Assembly: GCA_016928975.1 (NCBI GenBank)
Contig: JAFGJR010000018.1
Location: forward strand, 1 to 33,637
Direction: 5' to 3'
Source of the DNA: Sedimentisphaerales bacterium
GTDB taxonomy: Bacteria; Planctomycetota; Phycisphaerae; Sedimentisphaerales; SG8-4
DNA: 33,637 nucleotides
Below are positions 15,686 through 23,033 of the stretch, one piece after another. Made by a program: the position numbers and the translations under genes. Position 1 is the first letter of the stretch, and each line of letters begins with the position of its first letter. The notes under the pieces are model-generated. The model ran no database searches and was not told the DNA's origin. It saw only the letters and a list, made by a program, of their open reading frames with translations.

Positions 15686-15705
15686 CGGGTGCCCGCCGGC
15701 ACCCG
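15686..15705. repeat. Upstream hairpin in the diadenylate cyclase leader
   Basis: CGGGTGCC-CGCC-GGCACCCG: a perfect 8-bp stem with a 4-nt loop, placed in tandem with the 15621-15668 hairpin inside the predicted leader of about 190 nt. On the plus strand it is preceded by a T-run; on the minus strand GAAAAA follows. Confidence 0.5.
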
Positions 15706-15801
15706 TCCAGACTTTTACGTCCTTGAATAGACACGGGTTCGAAAAAGTCGCATCGGCCAGCCAGTGGCGTCTACCATCACTGCCACCGACCGCACACCTA
15801 T

Positions 15802-15829
15802 ATCATACGGCAGCCCACAGAAGTGTCAA
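15802..15829 (-). promoter_or_regulatory. Sigma70-type promoter of the diadenylate cyclase gene
   Basis: On the minus strand TTGACA (15824-15829), 16-bp spacer, TATGAT (15802-15807). An A8T4 run (about 15846-15857) lies upstream of the -35 and may act as an UP element. The start would be near 15795, leaving a leader of about 190 nt. Confidence 0.7.
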
Positions 15830-16290
15830 CAACAATTTCGCGCGAAGAGACGAAAATTTTTTTTGCGGATGACCGAAGACACGGCAAACGACCGATTCCG
15901 AGTGGCCGGCCGGGACCGCGAAGGCCCCCTTTCCGGGGGAATATCGCGCCACGCACGCCGGTTGTCTTGGTCTTATTCCACCAGGCCGCCCAATGTGGTC
16001 AAGCGTCAGACAGAGCCTGGTCCAATTCAGGGCGACAGTGAGGCTGTCTGGGTTGATAGAGCGTGAGGATTCCTCCCAATCCAGAGAGTACGCCCCGCTG
16101 ACAGCAGCACGCGAGACTGGTCGGTCACGAAGTCATGGCAACGGGTCCGGTCGGAAGGCAGACCCAACTGCTGCTCTCTGAGCCGGAAGGCGACCGCCTG
16201 CAGACTGCACCCGCGTACTTCAGCGTCCGCGGGGGCAAAAATCTGGCTAGCATTCCGTCTTTTCGTCTCACTTCCGCTGTTTCCGAGCGA

Positions 16291-16296
16291 TATAAT
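16291..16296 (+). promoter_or_regulatory. Possible -10 box for the LamG gene
   Basis: A perfect TATAAT about 119 bp before the ATG at 16415. The -35 region (TCACTT, about 16268) is poor, so it may depend on an activator or another sigma factor. Confidence 0.35.
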
Positions 16297-16414
16297 TATG
16301 AGCAGGCACTGGTCTTGTCCAGTGTACGTGTGTCGAGGTGGGTTCCAAAGAGGCTGGGTCTGAGAAGGGCATCAGGCAGATCCGCGTGAATTGTCCGGCA
16401 GTTGGAGGTGTGCT

Positions 16415-19400
16415 ATGTGCAAGATGAAAACGATCATACCAGGAGAATTCCCGATTCAATGGCTCTTGGGCGCCGTTTTGGTCTGGTCCGGGGCTTGCTT
16501 GGGGGCCGCGAATGATCCGAGCCTGATCGGCTGGTGGCAACTCAACGAGTCGGGCGGGATGGCAGCGGCCGACTCCAGCGAGAACGGCAATGACGCCACC
16601 CTCGCCGGCAGGGCCGCGTTCACATCCGGCCTGTACGGCAACGGTGTCTACTGCGACGGGACCGAAGCCTACGTGGCAATCCCGAATATCCTGCCCTCGA
16701 CCTGTACGCTGGCATTCTGGTTCAAGCCCGACTGGGACGGCTCAGACTCGTCCGACTACCGGCTCTTCGACGCCAGCGCAGGGGATAAGTACTTCTTCAT
16801 CAGCAAGGGAGCGGTTCACGACACGATGACCGCCGCGTTTTTCGGTTTCTTCTTTGAAGACACGGCCGACAACGACTTCCAGAATGTTCGAATCACCGCG
16901 GCCGGAAACATCACCGCCGGAACGTGGTACCACGTGGCGGCAACCTGGCAGTTCGGCGGGGGGGCCGCGATTCTGTACCTCAACGGGACAGAAATCTCCC
17001 GGGCGACCGGTCTGGGCGCCTTTGCCACTCTCGCAACGACACCCCGCTTCGGTTATGCAACGGGTGACGGCGGTGTCGCCAGTACCAATGGCGCCGGCGC
17101 GGTCTTCGACGACATCAAACTGTTCGACAGGGTCCTGACGGCGGACGAGATCCCGGCTTTGATGAAGGGCGCTGCACCCGAGCTGGCGTCGGGTCCGAGC
17201 CCGTGGGATAGGGCGGTCGATGTCTCGCGCGATACAGCGATGAGCTGGGAGCCGGGAGTCTATGCCGCCGCGCACGACGTCTACCTGGGCACTTCCGCCG
17301 ATGACGTCGCGAGCGCGACGCGGGCCAAGCCGCTGGGCGTGCTGGCCGAGCAGGCCCTTGACGTCAACACCTACGATCCGGCCGACAGATTCGAGTTCGG
17401 CAAGACCTACTACTGGCGCGTGGATGAGGTCAATGCCACTCCCAGCGACAAGATCTACACGGGCGAGGTGTGGAGTTTCACCGTCGAGCCCCACTCCGTT
17501 ACGATCACGGGCGTGACGGCTGACGCCGACAGCTCTTATGACGCCGAGTTGGTGGCGCAGAAGACGGTAGACGGCTCCGGACTCGATTCCACCGACCTGC
17601 ACTCGGTCGATGACAGAGACATGTGGATCAGCGCCCTGGGCGATTTCCCGCACTGGATCGAGTATACGTTCGACAGAATCTACAAGCTGGACCAGATGTG
17701 GGTCTGGAATTCCAATCAGATGATCGAGTCTGTAGTCGGCCTCGGCGCCAAGGACGTCCTCGTGCAGTACTCGACCGACGGCGCCAGTTGGACAGACCTG
17801 GGTGACTTTGTCTTCACCCAAGCGTCTGGGGAAGTCCCCTGTTCGGCGGACACCAGGGTCCCCTTCGACGGTGCGGCAGCCAGGTACGTCAAGCTACTCA
17901 TCAACAGCAACTGGGGCGGGTTTCTCCCGCAGTGCAGCTTAAGCGAAGTTCGCTTCTACGCCATCCCCATGGCGGCGCGAGAGCCTTCCCCGGCATCGGG
18001 AGCCACGAACCTCCATCCACAAGTGACGCTGAGCTGGCGAACAGGCCGTGAAGCCGGCTCGCATGAGGTCTACATGGGAACCGACCAAGCCGCGGTGGCC
18101 GATGGCACAGTCCAGCCGGCTACGACGACCCAGCCCGAGTACGAGGTCCCGCTCGATCTGGAGAAGGCCTACTACTGGAAAGTAGTCGAGGTCAATCAGA
18201 CCCAGACTCCCGCGACGTGGCCCAGCGAGGTGTGGAGCTTCTCCACGGCCACGTACATCAGCATCGACGATTTCGAGAGCTACACCAACAACTCGCCCAA
18301 ACGGGTCTTCCAGACCTGGATCGACGGGGTGGGCTTCTCGCCGGACGAGTTCTTCCCCCAGGGCGACTCCGGCAATGGCACCGGCTCGCTGGTCGGCTAT
18401 GATCCGCAGGCTGGGGATGTCATGGAGACCACCTATACCTACGCCGGCAAACAGTCCATGCCGCTGTACTATGACAATAGCGCCGCCCCAAGGATCTCCG
18501 AGACCGCACGGACCCTCGATCCTGCCACGGACACGACGGATTGGACCAGGCATGGTCTGAGGGCGCTGGTCCTGTGGTTCCGGGGCGATCCGGCCAATGG
18601 CGCCGCGCCGGTCTATGTGAAGATCAACAATACGAAGAAGCTCTACAACAATGGCGCGGCGGTCACGACCATGCCGATCTGGAAGCCCTTCCAGATCGAT
18701 CTGGCTTCCGTACCGGCCTCGGATCTCAGGAACGTCAAGAGCCTCACGATCGGCGTGGGCGATGGCAGCGCCGGCGGCACGGGACTGATCTTTGTCGATG
18801 AGATTCGTCTGTACGCGACGGCTCCCCAGATCGCCACGCCGAGCGATCCGGGCACCAAGAGCCTGGAGGCACTCTACTCGATGGAAGGCGATGTCAAGGA
18901 TAGCTCCGGCAAGGGCCGTCACGGCACGGCTAATGGCGGGCCCGATTATGTGGATGGGCCGGCCGGCTACGGCAAGGCCCTCACCTTCGACGGAACCAAT
19001 GACTACGTCGATCTGCCCATCGGCAACCTGATCAGCACGCTGGGCGGCTCGACCTTTGCCGCACAAGTGAACTTCACCAATACCGGAGGCAGTTGGCAGC
19101 GTATCTTCGACTTTGGCACAGGCACGACCACCTACATGTTCCTGACGCCGCGCCAAGGCACCAACGGCGCGATGCGATGTGCCCTCACAACGGGCAGCAA
19201 TACGGCCGAGTCTGGGGTAAATGGCTCCGCCACATTGCCTATCGGCTGGCACCACGTGGCCGTGGTGTTCGATGACATCGCCATGCAAATCCGGTTGTAC
19301 GTGGATGGCACCCTCGTCGGCAGTGGCGCGACGACGCTGTTGCCCAAGAACCTGGGCGTGCTGACCCAGAACTGGCTCGGCCGCTCCCAGTGGGCCAGTG

Positions 19401-19492
19401 ACGGCTTCTTCAATGGCGCCATTGATGATTTCCGCATCTACAGCCGGCCTTTGTCCGAAGGAGAAGTGCGCTACCTGGCTGGTGATCGATAA
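16415..19492 (+). CDS. Secreted LamG / discoidin-like multidomain protein
   Basis: A 1025-aa secreted protein. A signal peptide (about 1-32, ending SGACLGA) is followed by a LamG domain (about 38-240, with WYHVAATW and FDDIKLFDRVLTADEI), a fibronectin-like planctomycete module with YYWRVDEVN…GEVWSFTV (about 250-360), an F5/8 type C-like module (about 362-520, DVLVQYSTDGASWTDLGDF…YVKLLI), a second YYWKVVEVN…SEVWSFST module (about 525-615), a beta-sandwich module starting with DDFESYTNNSP (about 620-810), and a second LamG (about 825-1025, GWHHVAVVFDD, IDDFRIYSRPL). ATG 16415 has GGAGG 6 nt upstream. It probably binds carbohydrate or another surface ligand; no catalytic motif is visible. The YYWRV/YYWKV modules look like internal duplicates. 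Confidence 0.85.
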   Translation: MCKMKTIIPGEFPIQWLLGAVLVWSGACLGAANDPSLIGWWQLNESGGMAAADSSENGNDATLAGRAAFTSGLYGNGVYCDGTEAYVAIPNILPSTCTLAFWFKPDWDGSDSSDYRLFDASAGDKYFFISKGAVHDTMTAAFFGFFFEDTADNDFQNVRITAAGNITAGTWYHVAATWQFGGGAAILYLNGTEISRATGLGAFATLATTPRFGYATGDGGVASTNGAGAVFDDIKLFDRVLTADEIPALMKGAAPELASGPSPWDRAVDVSRDTAMSWEPGVYAAAHDVYLGTSADDVASATRAKPLGVLAEQALDVNTYDPADRFEFGKTYYWRVDEVNATPSDKIYTGEVWSFTVEPHSVTITGVTADADSSYDAELVAQKTVDGSGLDSTDLHSVDDRDMWISALGDFPHWIEYTFDRIYKLDQMWVWNSNQMIESVVGLGAKDVLVQYSTDGASWTDLGDFVFTQASGEVPCSADTRVPFDGAAARYVKLLINSNWGGFLPQCSLSEVRFYAIPMAAREPSPASGATNLHPQVTLSWRTGREAGSHEVYMGTDQAAVADGTVQPATTTQPEYEVPLDLEKAYYWKVVEVNQTQTPATWPSEVWSFSTATYISIDDFESYTNNSPKRVFQTWIDGVGFSPDEFFPQGDSGNGTGSLVGYDPQAGDVMETTYTYAGKQSMPLYYDNSAAPRISETARTLDPATDTTDWTRHGLRALVLWFRGDPANGAAPVYVKINNTKKLYNNGAAVTTMPIWKPFQIDLASVPASDLRNVKSLTIGVGDGSAGGTGLIFVDEIRLYATAPQIATPSDPGTKSLEALYSMEGDVKDSSGKGRHGTANGGPDYVDGPAGYGKALTFDGTNDYVDLPIGNLISTLGGSTFAAQVNFTNTGGSWQRIFDFGTGTTTYMFLTPRQGTNGAMRCALTTGSNTAESGVNGSATLPIGWHHVAVVFDDIAMQIRLYVDGTLVGSGATTLLPKNLGVLTQNWLGRSQWASDGFFNGAIDDFRIYSRPLSEGEVRYLAGDR

Positions 19493-19735
19493 CCACCTCG
19501 GCGAAATGGATGCCGCCTGACCGTGCGTCGCGCGCCGCACGAACGGCAGTTGCCCGTTTGCAGAGGCGGGCGACACGTAGTCCTGATCCCGCCGGGGAGA
19601 GGATGTCTCGGACATCCTGACCGAACCCAACGGCATCTCCATCCCAAGGGTGGTTGCCGGAACAGTGGACGGAAGGTAGAAAGGGGAACATCCCCGCTCT
19701 GTCTCGATCCTCCCTTTTCTTCCGCTTCCCTGACA
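19493..19735. other. Intergenic region between convergent genes
   Basis: There is no gene. A perfect hairpin AGGATGTC-TCG-GACATCCT sits at 19600-19618 and a smaller GGGG-AACAT-CCCC at 19683-19695. Both could help end transcription from either side, though U-tracts are poor. Confidence 0.5.
19600..19618. terminator. Possible bidirectional hairpin
   Basis: An 8-bp perfect stem with a TCG loop, AGGATGTC…GACATCCT, lying between the stop codons of two convergent genes. Without a U-tract it is a weak terminator call. Confidence 0.35.
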
Positions 19736-21778
19736 CTACAACTGCGCGACTTCGGAGAGGCTCTCGATTTGGGTCTCGGTGACCTGGGCGATTCCCTCTT
19801 CGAGCTGATCTTGCAGGGCGCCGGTCTCGCGTCGGAGGGTCTCGCGGAGCCGTTGCTGGAAGTCCGTCCGCATCCTCGCGATTCTGGAGGACAGGAGAAC
19901 ACTTTTGGCGAGCCAAGCGGGGGCGTTCCACGTGTCCGCCATCTCCCGGGCCCTGGTGATACCGTAGCGGGCGGCAAGAAACGCGACGACGGCGCTGAGG
20001 ACCGCGCCGGCAATCCACCCGGCCGGACCGGCGGCCAGCAGAGCCAGGCCCCCCCCGCCGCCGACGGCCCCGCCGACACTGGCGGCCAGCGCGACGACGA
20101 ACCAGCCGACCATCTCCATGATCCCGCCATACAGGTCCGGCGGGATCGGCTGGACCATCTCCTGCGCAGCCGATACCTGATGAGCCTCCCGGATGGGCTT
20201 CTCACCGACACTGAGCCCGTAGGATTCGAACCAGGCCTTGAGCATCTCGTTGAGCTGCCCGGGCAGCCCGCGCCGCAAGGTCAGCATCCGATCCTCGACG
20301 ATCTCCCGGACCCGGGCCTCGTGCACCTTGACTTCGGCGTCGATGGATTCCCTCAGGGCCCGCGTCGAGCCTCCTTTCTTTCTGAACTCCTCCAGAACCG
20401 GCCGGATCGCCTTGTCGAACAGCTCCGACGTGACATCGGCCGCCACGCCGGCGACGTAATTGTCCGTCACCCTCTCGACCAGGGGTCGCACACGGGTCCG
20501 GGAGAATTCGGGCAAATCGCTGCGAAGCCGTGCCCTGGCCTCGTCGAATCTCTTTTGCAGCGAGGGCAGGATGGACAGGCCCTGTGCGATGACCGCGTAC
20601 GGCCGGTCGCTTCGCATCAGGCACGACCGCTCCACTCCCAGCGTTTCGGTCACTACGTCAGGCACGAACGGCCATTGACTGCTTCCGCCCGCCAGGATCA
20701 CCCGGCTGATCGCGCCGGTGTCAATGTCCTTTTCCGCCAGGCCGTGTGCGAGGCTCGTCCGAAACCATTCGATGAGATCGACGCTACGTGGTTTCGGATT
20801 GCGAATCTCGGATGGCGGATCCGATGCGCCGGTTCCACTCCGCAATCGGCCCTCCGTGATCCGCAGTCCGTCGATGCGCAGACCCATGTCCTGCAAATGA
20901 CGGAGGAACGTCGCACTGGGCACATAGTGACGAGCACGGTCCAGGAAGCCATCCCACGTCATGCCCCTCAGACTGCCGTAGCGCCCGATGGATTTGTTCA
21001 CCGTCTCCGCGCGGTCCCGGGCCATCGTCAGGGAGAAGAACTCCTTGACCTCGCGGCACAGGTAGGAGTGCACGTAGTACGTGTCGCCCGCCTTCTCCAT
21101 GGCCCGCAGCGCCGCCCGGTCCTGCTCGATGAACCACTGGAAGAACAGGTCGTCGAAGAGCCGGCCACCCAGCTCCATGTCGCCCCAGGATTGCGTGACC
21201 TGAAGACTCTGTAGCAGCGCGAAATCGCAGGTCCCACCGCCGAAGTCGATGACGAGAATGCCGCGGCGGGCCTCCTCGGGCGAGAAGTCCTTGTGCCAGA
21301 GGTGATGCAGCAGCGCGCCCTTGGGCTCGTCGATGAGGCGCACGTCGCCGTACCCGGCCGTCCTGGCGATGTGAGAGAGCTTCGTTCGAAAGGCCTCCCG
21401 TGATTCGCTGGGGACGCCGAAGATGACATCGTACTTCGTTGGGTCCAGTGCAATATGCTGGCGCTGCGCCTGCTGGACGACAACGCGGAGGAAATCCGTC
21501 GCAGCCTGTGCCGCCTCCGGGCTCTCGACGATGTCCGGCTTGAACTGCGTGCGGAATTGATAGCCCGTGCGCTCCGCGGGGGAGGCTTCGCCGTACTCGT
21601 GCAGGGCCGGCTCGCCGACCAATGGCTCGCGGTCGCCACGATAGAGGATGGCCGTAGGCAGGCCGTCGCGGCCGGTGCCGAAGTCGATTCCAACCGGCGA
21701 AATCTGGTCCGCCGGACACTTACTGAAGTAAGAGTTCGTCGTGCCGAAATCGATTGCCAGGATGTTCGCCATTTCCAT
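19736..21778 (-). CDS. Hsp70-type ATPase with C-terminal membrane hairpin
   Basis: A 680-aa protein. The N-terminal half is an actin-like Hsp70 ATPase: phosphate-1 loop LAIDFGTTNSYFS (about 7-19), phosphate-2 loop VIDFGGGTCDFAL, a DEPKGALLHHL linker helix and the adenosine motif VILAGGSSQWPFVPDVV. The usual Hsp70 substrate-binding beta-domain is not recognisable. Instead there are long charged helices (about 425-545), a glycine-rich hydrophobic hairpin (about 568-617, GWFVVALAASVGG…GPAGWIAGAVLSAVVAFLAARYG) and another helical stretch to the end. That helix-hairpin-helix layout recalls membrane-remodelling proteins. An in-frame repeat-like segment (SDPPSEIRNPKPRS) interrupts the ATPase. ATG 21778 follows the upstream stop by 1 bp with AAGG 6 nt away; ATG 21772 (MANILAIDFG) is the alternative. 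Confidence 0.85.
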   Translation of the reverse strand: MEMANILAIDFGTTNSYFSKCPADQISPVGIDFGTGRDGLPTAILYRGDREPLVGEPALHEYGEASPAERTGYQFRTQFKPDIVESPEAAQAATDFLRVVVQQAQRQHIALDPTKYDVIFGVPSESREAFRTKLSHIARTAGYGDVRLIDEPKGALLHHLWHKDFSPEEARRGILVIDFGGGTCDFALLQSLQVTQSWGDMELGGRLFDDLFFQWFIEQDRAALRAMEKAGDTYYVHSYLCREVKEFFSLTMARDRAETVNKSIGRYGSLRGMTWDGFLDRARHYVPSATFLRHLQDMGLRIDGLRITEGRLRSGTGASDPPSEIRNPKPRSVDLIEWFRTSLAHGLAEKDIDTGAISRVILAGGSSQWPFVPDVVTETLGVERSCLMRSDRPYAVIAQGLSILPSLQKRFDEARARLRSDLPEFSRTRVRPLVERVTDNYVAGVAADVTSELFDKAIRPVLEEFRKKGGSTRALRESIDAEVKVHEARVREIVEDRMLTLRRGLPGQLNEMLKAWFESYGLSVGEKPIREAHQVSAAQEMVQPIPPDLYGGIMEMVGWFVVALAASVGGAVGGGGGLALLAAGPAGWIAGAVLSAVVAFLAARYGITRAREMADTWNAPAWLAKSVLLSSRIARMRTDFQQRLRETLRRETGALQDQLEEGIAQVTETQIESLSEVAQL
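20790..20870 (-). repeat. In-frame low-complexity insert in the Hsp70-like gene
   Basis: On the minus strand, repeats of the ATCCGCCATCC / ATTCGCAATCCGAAA kind, encoding SDPPSEIRNPKPRS. It looks like the dispersed 'ATTCGCAATCCG' short-unit repeats I associate with planctomycete genomes, here inside a coding region without breaking the frame. Confidence 0.5.
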
Positions 21779-21779
21779 G

Positions 21780-22766
21780 TTACGCCTTGTCACGAACCTT
21801 CCTGACGAGGCCCCGTTGAACGATCTCGCCGGCGAGCACGACGGCGGGCCGCTCCACCATCACCTGGTCGCCGTCGGTGATGTGCCCGAAGGTCTCGTAC
21901 CGGTTCTGGAGTTCATCTCTCCAGACCATCGTCTCTGGCTCCTCGCGGCCGGCGTCGAGAAACGCCGGCTGGCCCTCCAGGCCCTCGAACCCGCTGTTCT
22001 TGGCCTCCTGAACCAGCTCATGGGCCACGACGGGCAACGAGTCCCCAGGCGTGCGATGAAGCGCGTAGACGAGCTTGCCAATGCGCCGCAGGACTTTGTC
22101 CCTGTCCGTCTGCGCCTTTGACCGGCCAGACTGACAGAAGCACAGGACCGCCAGCATCGCCACCGCCCAATCCACCCACTGCTCGACAGACGCGCGGACA
22201 GCCTTCTCGTGCTCGCTGCGCACCGCGCCGCGCAGGGTCTTGGGCCGGATGAATAGCCAGGGCAATATCCTCGTGACCCATCGCAGCCGCGCCAGTCGAT
22301 GCACCACGAGCACGGCTACCAGGGCCCCCAGCGGACCGCCCAACACCAGCCCGAGATCGCGCATCTGCAACGCCAGGCGCAGCAGCAGGGCAAGCCCCAG
22401 CATACCGCCGACGGCCCCGACCGCCGCGGCAAGGGAAAGCGTAACCGTCTTTGTCTCCGCCGTAACCACCGGCCCGCCAATTCGCAGAGGCCGGGCGATC
22501 CCCTCAAAACCCAGCGCGATCGCGGCCACGCTGTCGTCGTCGAGCGCAGAGCCGCCGACCAGGGCAATGGCCTCAGCCGAGAGCAATTCCTCTCTGAGCA
22601 CTGCGTGCGCCCGTGCCCCCGCGGCCTCGAAATCGCCCGCTCCTGGGCTGCGGACCGGATCGAGCACGACGAAGTACTCGCGGGTAGCCCTGTCCACGAC
22701 CTTGCGACGCAGCCTGGCCGTCGCCGATTGGGCCCTCGCTATGTTCTCCTGGAGTTCGAGCATCAT
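21780..22766 (-). CDS. Membrane protein with GrpE-like tail, partner of the Hsp70-type ATPase
   Basis: A 328-aa protein I cannot assign to a named family with certainty. An N-terminal soluble region (about 1-105) is followed by two hydrophobic helices (about 108-131 and 137-158), a basic segment (about 160-190), a short hydrophobic stretch (about 215-233, WVDWAVAMLAVLCFC) and a C-terminal soluble region. The last 80 residues, with LVQEAKNSGFEGLEGQPAF, then FGHITDGDQVMVERPAVV and AGEIVQRGLVRK, resemble the GrpE beta-domain pattern (G-V-E…G-x-P-F…G-x-V…G-x-x-V-x-R-P-A-x-V). If correct, it would be a membrane-tethered nucleotide exchange factor for the Hsp70-type protein that starts 1 bp after its stop. 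This is an inference. No good Shine-Dalgarno site is visible; the transcript may be leaderless. Confidence 0.7.
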   Translation of the reverse strand: MMLELQENIARAQSATARLRRKVVDRATREYFVVLDPVRSPGAGDFEAAGARAHAVLREELLSAEAIALVGGSALDDDSVAAIALGFEGIARPLRIGGPVVTAETKTVTLSLAAAVGAVGGMLGLALLLRLALQMRDLGLVLGGPLGALVAVLVVHRLARLRWVTRILPWLFIRPKTLRGAVRSEHEKAVRASVEQWVDWAVAMLAVLCFCQSGRSKAQTDRDKVLRRIGKLVYALHRTPGDSLPVVAHELVQEAKNSGFEGLEGQPAFLDAGREEPETMVWRDELQNRYETFGHITDGDQVMVERPAVVLAGEIVQRGLVRKVRDKA

Positions 22767-22772
22767 GACGGC

Positions 22773-22800
22773 ATTCTACGACAGGATGCGGGAAACGCAA
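22773..22800 (-). promoter_or_regulatory. Possible leaderless promoter of the membrane protein-Hsp70 pair
   Basis: On the minus strand TTGCGT (22795-22800), 16-bp spacer, TAGAAT (22773-22778). The -10 ends 6 bp before the ATG at 22766, so transcription would begin at the start codon, which fits the lack of a ribosome site. Confidence 0.35.
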
Positions 22801-22848
22801 GCGCGGCGGCACAGCGCGCATCGGCGATTGATTTTTCGCATCTTCGAC

Positions 22849-22877
22849 TTGTATCGTGCGGACCAGGTTGCTATCAT
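22849..22877 (+). promoter_or_regulatory. Possible promoter of the giant GEVED protein gene
   Basis: TTGTAT (22849-22854), 17-bp spacer, TATCAT (22872-22877). The start would be near 22884, followed at once by an AGGTT-CAAC-AACCT hairpin (22885-22898) and then the leader-peptide frame. Confidence 0.35.
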
Positions 22878-22925
22878 TCCAGGAAGGTTCAACAACCTCT
22901 CGGCTGGGGGGCTGGAGGTGGAGAC

Positions 22926-23033
22926 ATGCAGATCGACTCGACCCATATCGTGGGTCCTCATCGACCACTTCGCAGGATGTCTTATTTTCCATTTCCGTCG
23001 GGGCGAGCTTTGAAAGGGTCTATTCATGGGTAA
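22926..23033 (+). CDS. Possible 35-aa leader peptide overlapping the giant gene start
   Basis: ATG 22926 has a strong GGAGG site 7 nt upstream and opens a 35-codon frame (MQIDSTHIVGPHRPLRRMSY…, ending KGSIHG). Its TAA (23031-23033) lies 8 bp inside the start of the 2475-aa gene, so ribosomes leaving it would be at the giant gene's ATG (23026). The peptide has no known family. It could be a translation-coupling or sensing leader, or chance. Confidence 0.35.
   Translation: MQIDSTHIVGPHRPLRRMSYFPFPSGRALKGSIHG

Larger units (their letters stand above)
15735..16414. other. Divergent intergenic region, about 680 bp
   Basis: Besides the diadenylate cyclase promoter it holds a perfect -10 TATAAT on the plus strand at 16291-16296 with no good -35, and right after it a CACTGG-TCTTGT-CCAGTG hairpin (16307-16324). 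These would serve the LamG gene, with a leader of about 110 nt. A short GACAG-TGAGG-CTGTC hairpin lies at 16034-16048. The remaining short reading frames have no family signal. Confidence 0.5.

Noticed and set aside
17939..19642. A 567-codon minus-strand frame under the LamG gene
   Set aside because: The plus strand has a signal peptide, ribosome site and clear LamG motifs; the minus frame has no domain and ends in the middle of the gene.
22299..23033. A 244-codon plus-strand frame ending at the giant gene start
   Set aside because: Most of it is antisense to the membrane protein gene. Only its last 35 codons, with a strong ribosome site, are kept as a possible leader peptide.
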